Assembly: GCF_029867415.1 (NCBI RefSeq)
Contig: NC_081181.1
Span: 123,571,042-123,635,041, forward strand
Direction: 5' to 3'
Source: Vicia villosa
Taxonomy: Eukaryota > Streptophyta > Magnoliopsida > Fabales > Fabaceae
Length of the DNA: 64,000 nucleotides
Shown here: in pieces, positions 1 to 10,439 of the stretch
How positions within the stretch are numbered: position 1 is the stretch's first letter
Layout of the letters: each line of letters begins with the position of its first letter
Notes under the pieces: generated by a model
Seen by the model: the letters and a program-made list of their open reading frames with translations, nothing else
What the model was told of the DNA's origin: nothing
Databases searched by the model: none
Program-made: the position numbers and the translations under genes

Positions 1-820
1 TCATTCTTTTCACCAATTTCTGTCCTAAGCCTCATATAATTTTGTCCTCTTTTTTTCTTATTTGTTACAAAGAAAAACGTATCCAATGAACCTATCAGTT
101 TCACACAAAATAACTAATAGTTCCTGCTTGATAATTCTTTATGGCCTGGAGCCTATTTGTGATTAAATAATTAAGGAATAACACTGGAAGCAAAATTTGA
201 GACTACTCATTGAAATGTTCAATACACATTTTAATATATGAGACTACATGTATAGTCATGTAAAGTTTGAGTTTGAATATGAATAGTAGGTTTTGCTACA
301 CTCAATTGTTGATGTCAAAGTATCATTTATCATATATGGTATTTTTATAACTATTAATCAAAACCAGTGTTATCTAATTAGCTTTTTGTTTTTGAATGAA
401 TGAACTTATAATTAATAATGACATATAATGTGCATTGGACTTTTCTCTCTCTCTCTATATATATATAATGGGAAATTATTCAGTTAAATTTCAATTTTAA
501 AAAAATTAGTGACATGAATTCAAATATTCAGAGAAAAAATTAAATGAATAATGTAATAGTATGCTGTTAAAAGTCTCACAGCCTATAAATACCGCTGATG
601 CCATAAATAAAACACAACACTCTTTAGTATAAATTGTATTTTAATTTTAATTTATTTAAAAATAAAATAAAATAAATAAATGGTGTGACAATGAATTCTA
701 CTATTTAATTAGACGTTGGTATCGATACCCAATTAAATTCAAGGGTACAGGAGTGTTCACCTGAGATTTTTAGTTTTCCAACACTTTTTATTTTTCTTAG
801 TAACATTTTTTATTACATTT
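1..820. other. AT-rich intergenic DNA
   Basis: No open frame with recognisable protein similarity and no RNA gene is visible. There is a short CT/TA microsatellite near 443-470. That CT-rich start could be the left end of the Helitron whose right end lies at 2680, but the preceding base is not the expected A, so I do not call it. Confidence 0.5.
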
Positions 821-827
821 TAATGTT

Positions 828-1340
828 GTAAGTGCCCAGTATAATGGATCTAGATACTTGGTGTAGAACATATATGTCTAAAATGTTCCTATGATGTTTA
901 TATTCACTTGCCAATTCAAATGTTGTATATGCTCAGTAGTATGGACCAAGTTTTTGGGTTCTTTATGGGTCCCACTAGCCACATCATCTTAAAATAATTT
1001 TTATAATTTTTATTTTAATTGTATAATTCTAAAAAGTTATTATTGGGCCCACAACTTTACCTCATAAACTAATTTGATTGGGTACCACAATTTTTTCATA
1101 GTTGCATTGCAATGCAATGGTACTATGATGTGGCATGTCTAGGTGGAGAACTTATTAGAAGGAACTACCATTGGAGATGGTCTAAGTGCCGAACATATAA
1201 GCCTCAAATGTCAAGTCTAAGATGTTTATATTCACTTGGCTATTCCATTTTTGTAAGTGCTCGGTATTATGGACCAAGAATATTGGTGTTGAACACATAG
1301 GTTTCAAATGTTAAGTCTAAAATGTTTATATTCACTTTGT
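828..1340 (+). repeat. diverged tandem/dispersed repeat units
   Basis: A unit reading roughly 'tgtaagtgcycagtat', then 'tggaccaag', then 'gatgtttatattcactt' recurs near 828-915, 920-960 and 1185-1340 with substitutions and spacer changes. It does not code. It probably represents old internal repeats of a transposable element. Confidence 0.5.
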
Positions 1341-2203
1341 TAAATTCTAATTTCTATATAGGATTAATTATATGGTTATTTAGATCGGAGTTAATGCAAC
1401 TCATGAATTATTATATTTTTTTTACAGTTAAAGAACATAAAAAATATATATTTAAAATAATGTATGCAACTCATGAATTATTATATTACTTTTAATTTAT
1501 GTTCTCTCCATTTCTAATACTAACCTTTCATCTATATTTGTTTTCGAAGAGTTGTTCTTTTGTTTTCAACAAAAAAAAAAGTTATCTATGTTGTTTTTCT
1601 TATATTAATTTGTCAGCTTATAATTTTTGTGTTTTTTTTTTGTTTTCTTAGTTTATAATGTTATTTTTATTATTAGATAAATATTAACTTATATACTACT
1701 ATTTTCTTTTTCAGGTTGTTCAATTTGTTTTTCTACAATAGATTTTCAATGTTTCATATTTCATTTATGTGAGACATCATATATTTTCAAAATTTTGAAG
1801 ATAATCATGATTTTATTTTATTATTTTTGACTCAACTCCATTACTTCTTCCCAATCAATTCACTCTGACATGCACCAAAAAATAGTTTTCCTTCTCCCAA
1901 TATTTTTTATTATTGTCAAAACAAACAAAAAAATTATGCAGAAAAAATACATTGTTGATTAAAATATTTATTTATACGGGGAACAACTATACTATTGATT
2001 CAAATACTTTTATAAATAATATCATAACAAAATTATCTTTTATATATAGAAAAAATATTACTATTATAAATGGAAACAATTTTACTATTAATCTAAATAT
2101 TGAATAACAAAAAAATTTATCGATCATTTTTTTCAAATATGTGAAAACATTAAGGAAAAAATTATTTTTTTCAAATATGTGAAAATATTAAGGGAAAAAA
2201 AAA

Positions 2204-2327
2204 TACTATTGTTATAAACAGGAACAACTTTATTACTGATCTAACTTTAATACATGACAAAAAAATACTATTGTTATAAACAGGAACAACTTTACTACTG
2301 ATCTAACTTTAATACATGACAAATAAA
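2204..2327 (+). repeat. 62-bp tandem duplication
   Basis: Two nearly identical 62-bp units (2204-2265 and 2266-2327) differ by about one base. Weaker relatives of the core 'ggaacaactttactact' occur at about 1980 and 2070, so this is the young end of an older degenerate array. It lies just inside the Helitron-like 3' end at 2680. Confidence 0.75.
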
Positions 2328-2639
2328 ACCACTGATATAAACATGCACTGAGTCAATAAAATTTTGTAATTAGTCAATAAATTTTTAATAAAAAGAGTAA
2401 CTTACTAATTCAACTTTAGTATGGGAAAAATGAAACCACTGATCCAAATATGTAGTGAGTCAATAATTTTTTTTTTAATATCGTAGAAATTATATGAAAC
2501 AGAAAAAATGAAACAACTGATCCAAATATTGATATCCTTTACATCTTCTAAATAAATAAAAAGTAAATACTTTTTTTTATTTTATAATTTAATTTTTCTT
2601 TCATTTTATTTTTATTATATATTAAAAACAAATGCGCGT

Positions 2640-2681
2640 ACCATACCAGCACCCGTGCGAATGCACGGGTATCCCGCTAGT
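2640..2681 (+). mobile_element. Helitron 3' terminus
   Basis: A perfect 8-bp hairpin (ACCCGTGC 2651-2658, loop GAAT, GCACGGGT 2663-2670) is followed six bases later by CTAG (2677-2680) and a host T. A GC-rich hairpin followed by CTRR and a flanking T is the diagnostic 3' end of plant Helitrons. The element extends leftwards. I see no RepHel coding, so it is non-autonomous, and its 5' end (TC after a host A) is not resolved. CT-rich sequence at 443-470 is the only loose candidate. Confidence 0.65.
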
Positions 2682-4146
2682 TTCCTTAAAAAATGGAGAA
2701 GATTTGGACTCGAAATTATGAATGCCGAAACTTCTTCGTACTTGTGTTGCCAGCGATACATTTGTATACACATGTATGCGCGTGTGAATGGTACTTTTTT
2801 CCTTAAAAAGTAAATTATATTTACACTTTTCTAGAACTAAAAAATCCTTGTACTTTCGTGTAGTATCCTATTTTAAGAATTTAGAACCACTAGTGTGTTT
2901 TGATAGATCATTTTACTAAACTATTAATACACATTTCACAAATTACACTTATGCTATTATTTCAGATAAAAAAAATCATAACTTTCAATAATGCATTTGG
3001 ATGAATAATTGGAATTTTTAATAAAAAATTTAGTACTTTAAACAATTCAAATACTTTAATTGAAATTCTTTTTTTTTTTTAATTTGAATATAGTATTAAA
3101 GTCATTTACTGTTAAATTTTTTGAATTACTTTTTTAAGGAATAATTTTAAATTTTATAAAAAAGGTTGAGAATGAATTTAATTCTTTTTAATAAAGGAAA
3201 ATAGATGCAAAATTTAAAGGATAAATAATAACCAATTTAACACTTACTTTGTATATAATAGAAAAGAAATTTCAAATTTCTTCTCATTGATTTAACAATT
3301 TTTAATTATTTTATAGAAACAATGATTTTAGTCAAGTTATTTAATTTTTCAAAAAGAGATTTTTTACTATTAAAATTATTCATCCAAATACACTTTAAAA
3401 AGAAATTTAGAGTTCATTTGAACAAGAGAGAATTTAATGAGACACATTCAAACACATTTAAAATGTGCAAGTTTGTCCTTATATTTTTTAAAATTTCAAA
3501 TTAACCCACTCATTATTTTAAAAAAAATTACAAATTAATGTTTAATAATATTTAAATTTTACAAACCTATCATTTTAAATTTTTAAAAAAATTTATAAAC
3601 TAGTCCATACTTTTCTAATTTTAAATTTAATCTAAAAATTTTAATTTTAAACTAAAAAATTTAACAAAATAAAATGAAATAAATTTTTATTAAATTATTT
3701 GATTTGTTTAAACCTTTGAAAATTAAATACTAAAAACGAGTTACGAGTATAAAAGTTGGATTTATATAAAGGAGGCATTGCTTTCAAGTTAGATTTAGAT
3801 AATAAAGTTTGATAATGTCAAATGAGAGTCTTTTAGAGGCTACTTGGTGGACTATGAATTTATTTTAGGTGAATTCTTATCTATCCAACACAAAAAATTA
3901 GGTAGAGTTACCTTTAGTGTAAAATGTTTTAGAAACAATAAAAAAATATACTATTTAATAAATAATTAAATTAAATTAAATGATGCAACGATTGGTGGAA
4001 GGTACCATACCCAACCTTTTGTGATGGGTAGAGAAGTTGTCCCCTTTATTTTAATTACCATCCAGCTCATTATGCATTGTGTTACCTTCTCGTCTCGGTC
4101 TATTTGTGGAACAAAATTAGGCTACATTCCTTCAAGCCGTTTCATG
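2682..4146. other. AT-rich intergenic DNA
   Basis: Poly-A/T-rich sequence in which I recognise no coding region, terminal inverted repeats or RNA gene. The short open frames here are chance frames in low-complexity DNA. Confidence 0.5.
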
Positions 4147-4154
4147 GGCTTTGT

Positions 4155-4540
4155 TAGAGCTGTCAACTGCCTTAAAAGAAGTTTGAATATAAGAGAAACT
4201 ACTAGAATACGAGGAAATAATGTTGATTATATTAATGTATAATATTTAAAAGAGAAATATTGAATATAATAGAAACAAAATTTAGTAAAGTATGAAAAAT
4301 CAATGTTTTATTTTGGAGTAACACAATATAAAAACTAATATAAATTTTTGAAATTTATAGTTGTGCGGGTCTTATGGGCTACCCATGGCCCATATGGGCT
4401 AGCCCTAATGGGCTGCGGGCTTTTTAAAGCTGGGCTAAAAAAGCCCTTAAAATATGGGCTCTCATTTGAAGGCCCAAGCCCTGTGATTTTTTGGGCCGGG
4501 CGGGCCGGCCCATATGGGCTAGCCCATTTTGACAGCTCTA
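4155..4540. mobile_element. hAT-type MITE (386 bp)
   Basis: Terminal inverted repeats TAGAGCTGTCAA / TTGACAGCTCTA lie at 4155 and 4540. They are flanked by a perfect 8-bp target-site duplication GGCTTTGT (4147-4154 and 4541-4548), which is the hAT signature. The right half is rich in 'gggct/agccc' motifs (about 4370-4530) that can fold back. There is no transposase. Confidence 0.85.
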
Positions 4541-4548
4541 GGCTTTGT

Positions 4549-5003
4549 CAAGGACTCAAGGTGATACGTTTTTACTTTACATCTTCCTCATTTTCATAAA
4601 GAAGCTCTTCATAGCTGTCATTAATGTTGTTCGTAGTGACTCGTGGAAATCCAAATTCATAGCTGTCATTAATGGTGAGTAATATAGAGAGGGACATAAT
4701 AAGATAATTAGAGAGAATTAGGGTGGAAATATGGTGTTATGACATTAATGATTCAACATGGATATTTAAACCATCTTACAAAACAATCTACTTAACTAAC
4801 TAATGAGAAAAACAAATTTCTTAGACCTGTAACCGATTATACATTTGGTGTAATCAGTTATGGTAAATCTTTGTCTTAAGAAAACTGAAAAACTTGAGGG
4901 GGTGTATCCGGTTACATATTCGGTGTGGCGAGTTATGTTAAATCACTGCCTTATATTGAATGCTCAAAAAGGAGGTGTAACCGGTAACACATTTGTTGTA
5001 ACC
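4549..5003 (-). other. left flank of copia remnant, with internal repeats
   Basis: From about 4825 a segment with 'gtaacc(g)' motifs and partly palindromic 'ggtgtaa' boxes is repeated about twice (4828-4930 and 4960-5010). The hAT at 5012-8212 separates it from the minus-strand copia pol at 8221-9005, so it was once contiguous with that fragment and lay 3' of it. It may be the copia 3' untranslated/LTR portion, but I could not identify LTR ends. Confidence 0.35.
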
Positions 5004-5400
5004 GCTTACACCAATATTTTAAAAACCAAACCGACGAAAGAACCGTTAAAACATGCGGGTCATGGTTCAATCGGTTCAACCGTGGTAAACTAAATAAATA
5101 AATAAATATATTATTAAATATCCTAATAAAATTAAGGGTTAATACCTATTTCCCCCACTGCCATATAGGCGTCATTTGAAAAACCCCCTGCAAAAAAAAA
5201 AGTTGCAAGAATTTCCCTAACATTTGAAGATTCTCTCATTTTTTACCTTCATCCCATCCAGTCAGCAAAAAAGCTGACGTGGCTTGTATTTTTTTATTTT
5301 TTTTATTTTTTTCGTTGACTGGATAGCCCATGTGGCTTTTTTTATATTATTTATTTATTATTTTTATTGCCAAGTAAGCATTTTTTATTATATAAATTTT

Positions 5401-6015
5401 GGTGGGAGTTGAACCCACACCATCAGTTTCCCAACACAAGGGCTGAAACTAGGGGTGGCAAAACGGGCCGTGGACCGCCGGGCCGGCCCGCCACCCGCCA
5501 AAAAATGGCGGGTTGGGTTGGGATTTTATGCCCGCCGCTCGCCAAAGCTCGCCCCGCAAAAACCCGCCGCCCGCCATACCCGCCCCGCCAAAGCCCGCCG
5601 CCCGCCAAAACCCGCCTCTCCTCCAAAATTCACTCTTTTTTTAGTTAATTCTAGTAATTTTAATTCTTGATCGTTTATTTTATACATTTATTTATAAATA
5701 TATGTAATATTTTTTTAAGTAAATTTGTTAAAAAGTTGCTTTTATAAAAAATTGTTTTAAAAAATAAGTGAAAAGTTTAATTAAAAGGTAAAAAAAGCCT
5801 ATTAATCTATTAAAAAAATATAAATAAAAATAGGCGGGTAAGCCCGCCGCCCGCCAACCCGCCATCTTGGCGGGGCGAGCATGACTTTTATGCCCATTTT
5901 ACTTGGCGGGCATGCTCACCCCGCTCGTTTTTTGGCGGGCATAAGGCGGGGCGGGTGGCGGGCGGGGCGGGCGGTCCGTTTTGCCACCCCTAGCTGAAAC
6001 CACTAGGCCACATGA
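5401..6015 (-). other. tRNA-like segment split by a MITE
   Basis: Read on the minus strand, an A-box-like TGGCCTAGTGG (about 6002-6012) and a B-box GGTTCAACTCC (about 5404-5414) flank the insertion 5450-5992. Removing the MITE brings the boxes to tRNA-like spacing. I do not see a convincing cloverleaf, so this is a tRNA-derived or SINE-like fragment and not a working tRNA. Confidence 0.4.
5450..5992. mobile_element. hAT-type MITE (543 bp), GC-rich ends
   Basis: The ends TAGGGGTGGCAAAACGG / CCGTTTTGCCACCCCTA are inverted repeats. They are flanked by a perfect 8-bp duplication GCTGAAAC (5442-5449 and 5993-6000). About 180 bp at the left and 160 bp at the right are built from 'cccgcc/ggcggg' words around an AT-rich centre, so the whole unit can form a long GC-rich foldback. 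There is no transposase; open frames inside it reflect the GC-rich repeats. Confidence 0.92.
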
Positions 6016-6139
6016 TACCATTTGTACTATTCATGCTTGGAATAACTTATATAATATGTGATACCATTTGATTACTTGTATTAACATTTTATTACTTGAT
6101 TTCAATTATCTTTTTACTATTACTTTATTTTTTAATTAT

Positions 6140-6545
6140 TTTATTTAATTTAATACGTTTTAATTGTGTTTGTTTAATAAGTTTATATATTAGATAAAAA
6201 ATATTTAAATACATTTTTATTTAATAATTAAAACGTATGTTTTTATTTAATATTTAAATACATTTTATTTAATTTAATACATTTTAATTGTATTTGTTTA
6301 ATAAGTTTAAATATTAAATAAAAAATATTTTAATACATTTTTATTTAATAATTAAAACACATGTTTTTATTTAATATTTAAATACATTTTATTTAATTTA
6401 ATACGTTTTAATTGTATTTGTTTAATTACTTTAAATATTAAATAAAAAATATTTTAATACATTTTTATTTTATAATTAAAACGCATGTTTTTATTTAATA
6501 TTTAAATATATTTTATTTAATTTAATACGTTTTAATTATTTATTT
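6140..6545 (+). repeat. 124-bp tandem repeat, about 3.3 copies
   Basis: The landmark 'attaaaac' followed by an 'atgttttta' box occurs at 6227, 6351 and 6475, exactly 124 bp apart. The copies differ by a few substitutions. The array forms the AT-rich core of the MULE-like element. Confidence 0.8.
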
Positions 6546-7242
6546 ACATATTTAAACGAATACAATTTAAAACTATAATTAAAAAAAATATTTTTGTAAA
6601 TATTCAAATCAAATAATAAATATTAAAAAAAATAAATTTTTGTAAACTAAATCATTATAAACTAAAAATATTTTTATTTGGTTCAGTTAGTATAAACTAA
6701 AATAATTATATTTAATTATATTAATTAATTTAAAACTAGTTTAATTAATCTAGTTAAATTAAAACTAGTTAAAATTATTTAAATTAAAAATAAATTAATT
6801 TAGTTTATAATAATTTAATTTAGTTTATAATAATTTAATTTAGTTTCTATTTTATAATTTATTTAACTTTAACAGTAAAATAAATATTAATTACTATTTT
6901 ATAATTTAACTAATATTAATTAATAACGTTAACTATTAACTAATAATTATTAATTTAAATATTAACTATTAACTAATATATTACTTTATATGTACATTAT
7001 TTTTAAATAGTAATTTAAATTAAAACAAATCAATTTAGTTTATAATGATTTAATTTATAATGATTTAGTGAGAATTAATATAATTAATGATTTAGTTTAT
7101 AAATTAATTAATATAATTAAATATAATTATTTTAGTTTATACTAACTGAACCAAATAAAAATATTTTTAGTTTATAATGATTTAGTTTATATTAACTGGT
7201 TCAGTATCTAATAAGTATTACCAAAGGCACCAATAAGTTAAC

Positions 7243-7315
7243 CAAAAGCGTGCAGCCTAGTGGTTATACTGATTTTGTGTAAGCTTTGGGTCTTGGGTTC
7301 AAGTCCCATTGAGAC
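7243..7315 (+). other. tRNA-like segment in MULE-like right arm
   Basis: An A-box-like CAGCCTAGTGG and a perfect B-box GGTTCAAGTCC are about 45 bp apart within a roughly 72-nt stretch that ends in pyrimidine-rich sequence (a possible Pol III stop, 'cttttt'). I cannot pair an acceptor stem. This is a tRNA-derived relic rather than a functional tRNA. Confidence 0.4.
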
Positions 7316-8220
7316 CATCTTTTTAAGCTTTAATATTTACCCTTTTAACAACCTAATAATAAAATAATAATGAAAATTGCCACGTGGAATTAAAATAAAT
7401 AAATAAAATAAAAATGCCACATACTCCGACCACGTCATTAAAAATAATAATAAATAATAAATAAAAATAAATTGCCACGTCAATATTTCTGGTGATTGGA
7501 TTCCTCAAGGGGGTAAAATAGGAGAATCTTCGTATGTTAGGGGACGAATTGCAACTTTTTTTTTCGCAGGGGGTTTTTCAAATAGACCCTATATGGCAGG
7601 GGGCAAAATAGGTATTAACCCTAAAATTAATTTATATCATAATTTTTGTAAAATAAAATTCTCAAATAAATACGATACTAATAAACAAGCTTACAAAATA
7701 AGAAGAATACAATGTAAGATCCAATAACAAATTATAAAATTAGTTAAGGACCAATATGTATATATTTATCTTAATTGCTTAACTCAAAGCCATAAGTTCT
7801 TCATCAGTATAATTTTTCACATCTCTTTGAAGACCAATATAAGTTATCCCTTGTCCACAAACATTACATTATTTCTTCTCTTTCTATTACATTTACATTG
7901 TCTTTTGTCTTTCAATTTTATTCTTTATTTTCCATCTATACAATTTTAAATTTTTGCTATAATTAATATTTTAGATTTAAACAAAGAAATAAAATAAAGT
8001 AAAACATAAAAAATTATCTTTGATTTTTTTAACCGTCTGGTTCATCAAAATCGGTTAGGATTTTACGATTATTTTGGTTTTTTGCGCTTGAAGCAATTTT
8101 ATCCCAATTTTATAGACCTAACCGTTTATTGGTCCAAACCGAACCGGATTAGAGAACGATTCAAGGTTGAACCAGTTCAACCGGCCGGGTCAATCCGGTT
8201 TTTAAAACATTGGGTTACAC

Positions 8221-9005
8221 TGACTTGAATTACACTATTTTCTTAACATGCCATCTTAATTCAAGTCCTCCAAGTCTTCCATACTCATGTGCTTTTTCAA
8301 CTTTGAACACTTCAAATGTTACACCTTTGGTTAGTGAATCGATCACTTAGTCTTCACTTTTGCAACCCAACTTCAATTTTCCTTCACTTTCAAGCTCTCT
8401 CATGTAGTGAAATCTCATCTCTATATGCTTGTTTCACCCATATTCAATGGAATTCTTCGCAAGGTCTATAGCGGAAATGTTGTCTATCATCAAAGTTACA
8501 GCTTCATACTCTTCATTGCACAACTCCTTCATCAAATTTATCAACCATACAGCTTGACACACGCACACATATAGACACTACAATGTACTCGGCCTTGCAT
8601 GAAGAGAGCGCCACAATTGGTTCCTTCTTATAACACCAAAAGATTGGTGATTCTCCATACTTAAAGATGTATCCAGCAGTGGATTTTTTATCATCTTTAT
8701 CTCCACGCCAGTTTGATTTAGTATAACCAAGAAATTTGCAACTTCTACCTTCATCCGTTGTGAGAAATAGATTTCAGCAGCCAATTGCACCTTTGATGTA
8801 TCTCAAAATTCTCTTGACTACTGCCAAGTGTGATGCCTTTCGCTTCCCCTTAAATCTACACACCATGTCAGCACTAAATGCCAAGTCCGACCTCGTATTT
8901 CACAAATTCCACAATGATCCAATAAGCCTTTTATACTGCATTGGATTAATATCTTTCTCGTCTTCATTCATGTATTTTATCTTTGCTCTTTGGTTTTGGA
9001 CATTC
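8221..9005 (-). pseudogene. Ty1/copia pol fragment (RT end and RNase H)
   Basis: Minus-strand translation in shifting frames gives the copia pattern between reverse transcriptase and RNase H. It includes 'AKIKYMNEDEK' near 8960, 'KSTAGYIFKYGESPIFW' near 8660 and 'EPIVALSSCKAEYIVV' near 8600, then residues like the copia RNase H C-terminus to about 8340. Stops and frameshifts interrupt it, so it is inactive. The hAT at 5012-8212 interrupts the element downstream. Confidence 0.8.
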
Positions 9006-9047
9006 TAGAAGAAAGAGACAAAGAAGCACATAACAGAAGAAGAAAGA

Positions 9048-9050
<3 letters not shown>

Positions 9051-9117
<67 letters not shown>
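9051..9117. repeat. (AT)n microsatellite
   Basis: About 33 uninterrupted AT dinucleotides. It lies just past the copia fragment and is a likely length-polymorphic marker. Confidence 0.95.
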
Positions 9118-9118
<1 letters not shown>

Positions 9119-10439
9119 TGTTAATAATGAATTGAATTTATTAGAAATAACTAATTGAGACAACAGGGTAGATAAACATTTGACGAAAACTCTGACGTGG
9201 ATGGTATCTGGGGTCCTTGGTCGTTGCCTTTTCTTGTATTTTTGGGTTCAACCCTTCGTGCTCCAAACTGCCTCTTTTGGTTGGACGATGTTCGGGGTGC
9301 CTTGACTTGCATTTACCTGCCGATGTGTGTCAGATAGTTTGCTTTAATGACGTAGCATGACCCTAGATCTAGATCTTAAATTCCTACTTTTACTTTTTTG
9401 CAGGTTTTGAAGCAGAAACAGTGGTTGATCGAGGAAATCAGAAATCTTGACATTGGGATTTTGAAGTGGAAAAAGTAGTTATTCGACTGCAACAAATCTC
9501 TGATTTCTCTTCTTAGTGCTCTCGATTATGATATTAGAGGAATCTAGGAACAATGAAACTAAAAGGTAGTCCTGGATTCTGTAAGAATGTAGAAATCACA
9601 AGGCAATTTTCTCTTGATTCGGTAACATATGAAGGTTGTGAGCAGGTAAATATGAGATTTAGATATGAATCGTGAAATTCTAGATCTAGAGTTTCAGTGT
9701 TTGTTCAACGGTATTTGCGAAGCAGGCGTGATTTACGTGGAAAACCCAGGAATCAAAAGTCGATTCCCACTGACAGTGCCACTATTTTGTTTGGGAACCG
9801 GAAATGGATTCTCTAGCTTCACGAAGGAACTAGAAATGAAGAGAGTTTAATAACTGTTGACCTTGAACGGTGGCTCTGATCTCTTTTACGGTGGCGCAAG
9901 GTGGACATACATGGTTAGCACTTCAATGCCCAAGTCAGTTCTAGATTCAAGATGAGTATAATAAATTGGATATAAGAGATTCTGTCCATTTCTGTTCACA
10001 TGTGAACTATTTTTTATATCGAAGAAAATGAGATACCAAGTACCAATAATATATGGTTATCAAATATTGGTCTTAATCTCAAAAAATTGTTTTCAACAGA
10101 TATAGAAGATTCAAGAACTGGTATCAAAAACCTCATTCAATACTTGACATCAAGGATAAATTTTTTTTGATATATTTTAGCAAAGGATTCTTGAAGCCTC
10201 GGCTATAAAGGTGGCCTTCAGTAAGTTAGTACAAATTAGAATTTCTTTGAACTGTTTTTCTTATTTTATGTATCATGATTATTCTTCTAGAGTAGTATTT
10301 AGCAATAGGTATCATTCAACCGTGTGATTGCTCTCTTTATGACTTTTTCTCAACAATGTTCACATTGCAGTTTTATACTTGGGTTTAACAGTGTCTTGTG
10401 GGTTACAATTTTATTTCAATCTCGTGCCTTGGATCTTAC
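9118..10439. other. retroelement-like flank without coding
   Basis: I see no gene. On the minus strand a TGGCACTGTCAGTGGGAA-like block (about 9764-9785) resembles the tRNA primer-binding site consensus of Tat-type Ty3/gypsy elements, and 9862-9975 has a diverged relative at 21237-21360. The stretch is probably LTR or leader sequence of a decayed gypsy element, but termini are not resolved. Confidence 0.35.

Larger units (their letters stand above)
5136..7621. mobile_element. MULE-like non-autonomous element
   Basis: Imperfect terminal inverted repeats of roughly 110 bp begin GGGTTAATACCTATTT and end with its complement. They include a shared 'ccctgccatatagg' box and a poly-A/T tract. A perfect 9-bp duplication TAAAATTAA flanks the element (5127-5135 and 7622-7630), the length expected of Mutator-like elements. 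The interior is AT-rich with no transposase. It holds a hAT MITE (5450-5992), a 124-bp tandem array and two tRNA-like segments in opposite orientation. A 537-bp relative lies at 62447-62983. Confidence 0.85.
5012..8212. mobile_element. hAT-like element, outer shell of a nested stack
   Basis: Termini CAATATTTTAAAAACC (from 5012) and, inverted, CAATGTTTTAAAAACC (ending 8212) match at 15 of 16 bases. The flanking octamers GCTTACAC (5004-5011) and GGTTACAC (8213-8220) match at 7 of 8. Subterminal 'ggttcaaccg'-type motifs occur at both ends. The element carries the MULE-like insertion 5136-7621, so its own sequence is only about 0.7 kb and non-autonomous. It sits inside a copia remnant. Confidence 0.7.

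Noticed and set aside
443..470. Left end of the Helitron
   Set aside because: CT/TA-rich and loosely similar to plant Helitron starts, but the base before TC is not A and the motif is a microsatellite.
5367..5670. Pro/Arg/Ala-rich open frames
   Set aside because: They come from the 'cccgcc' words in the GC-rich arm of the hAT MITE at 5450-5992.
7243..7315. Functional tRNA gene
   Set aside because: A and B boxes are present but no acceptor stem or full cloverleaf could be paired, and it sits in a transposon arm; kept only as tRNA-like.
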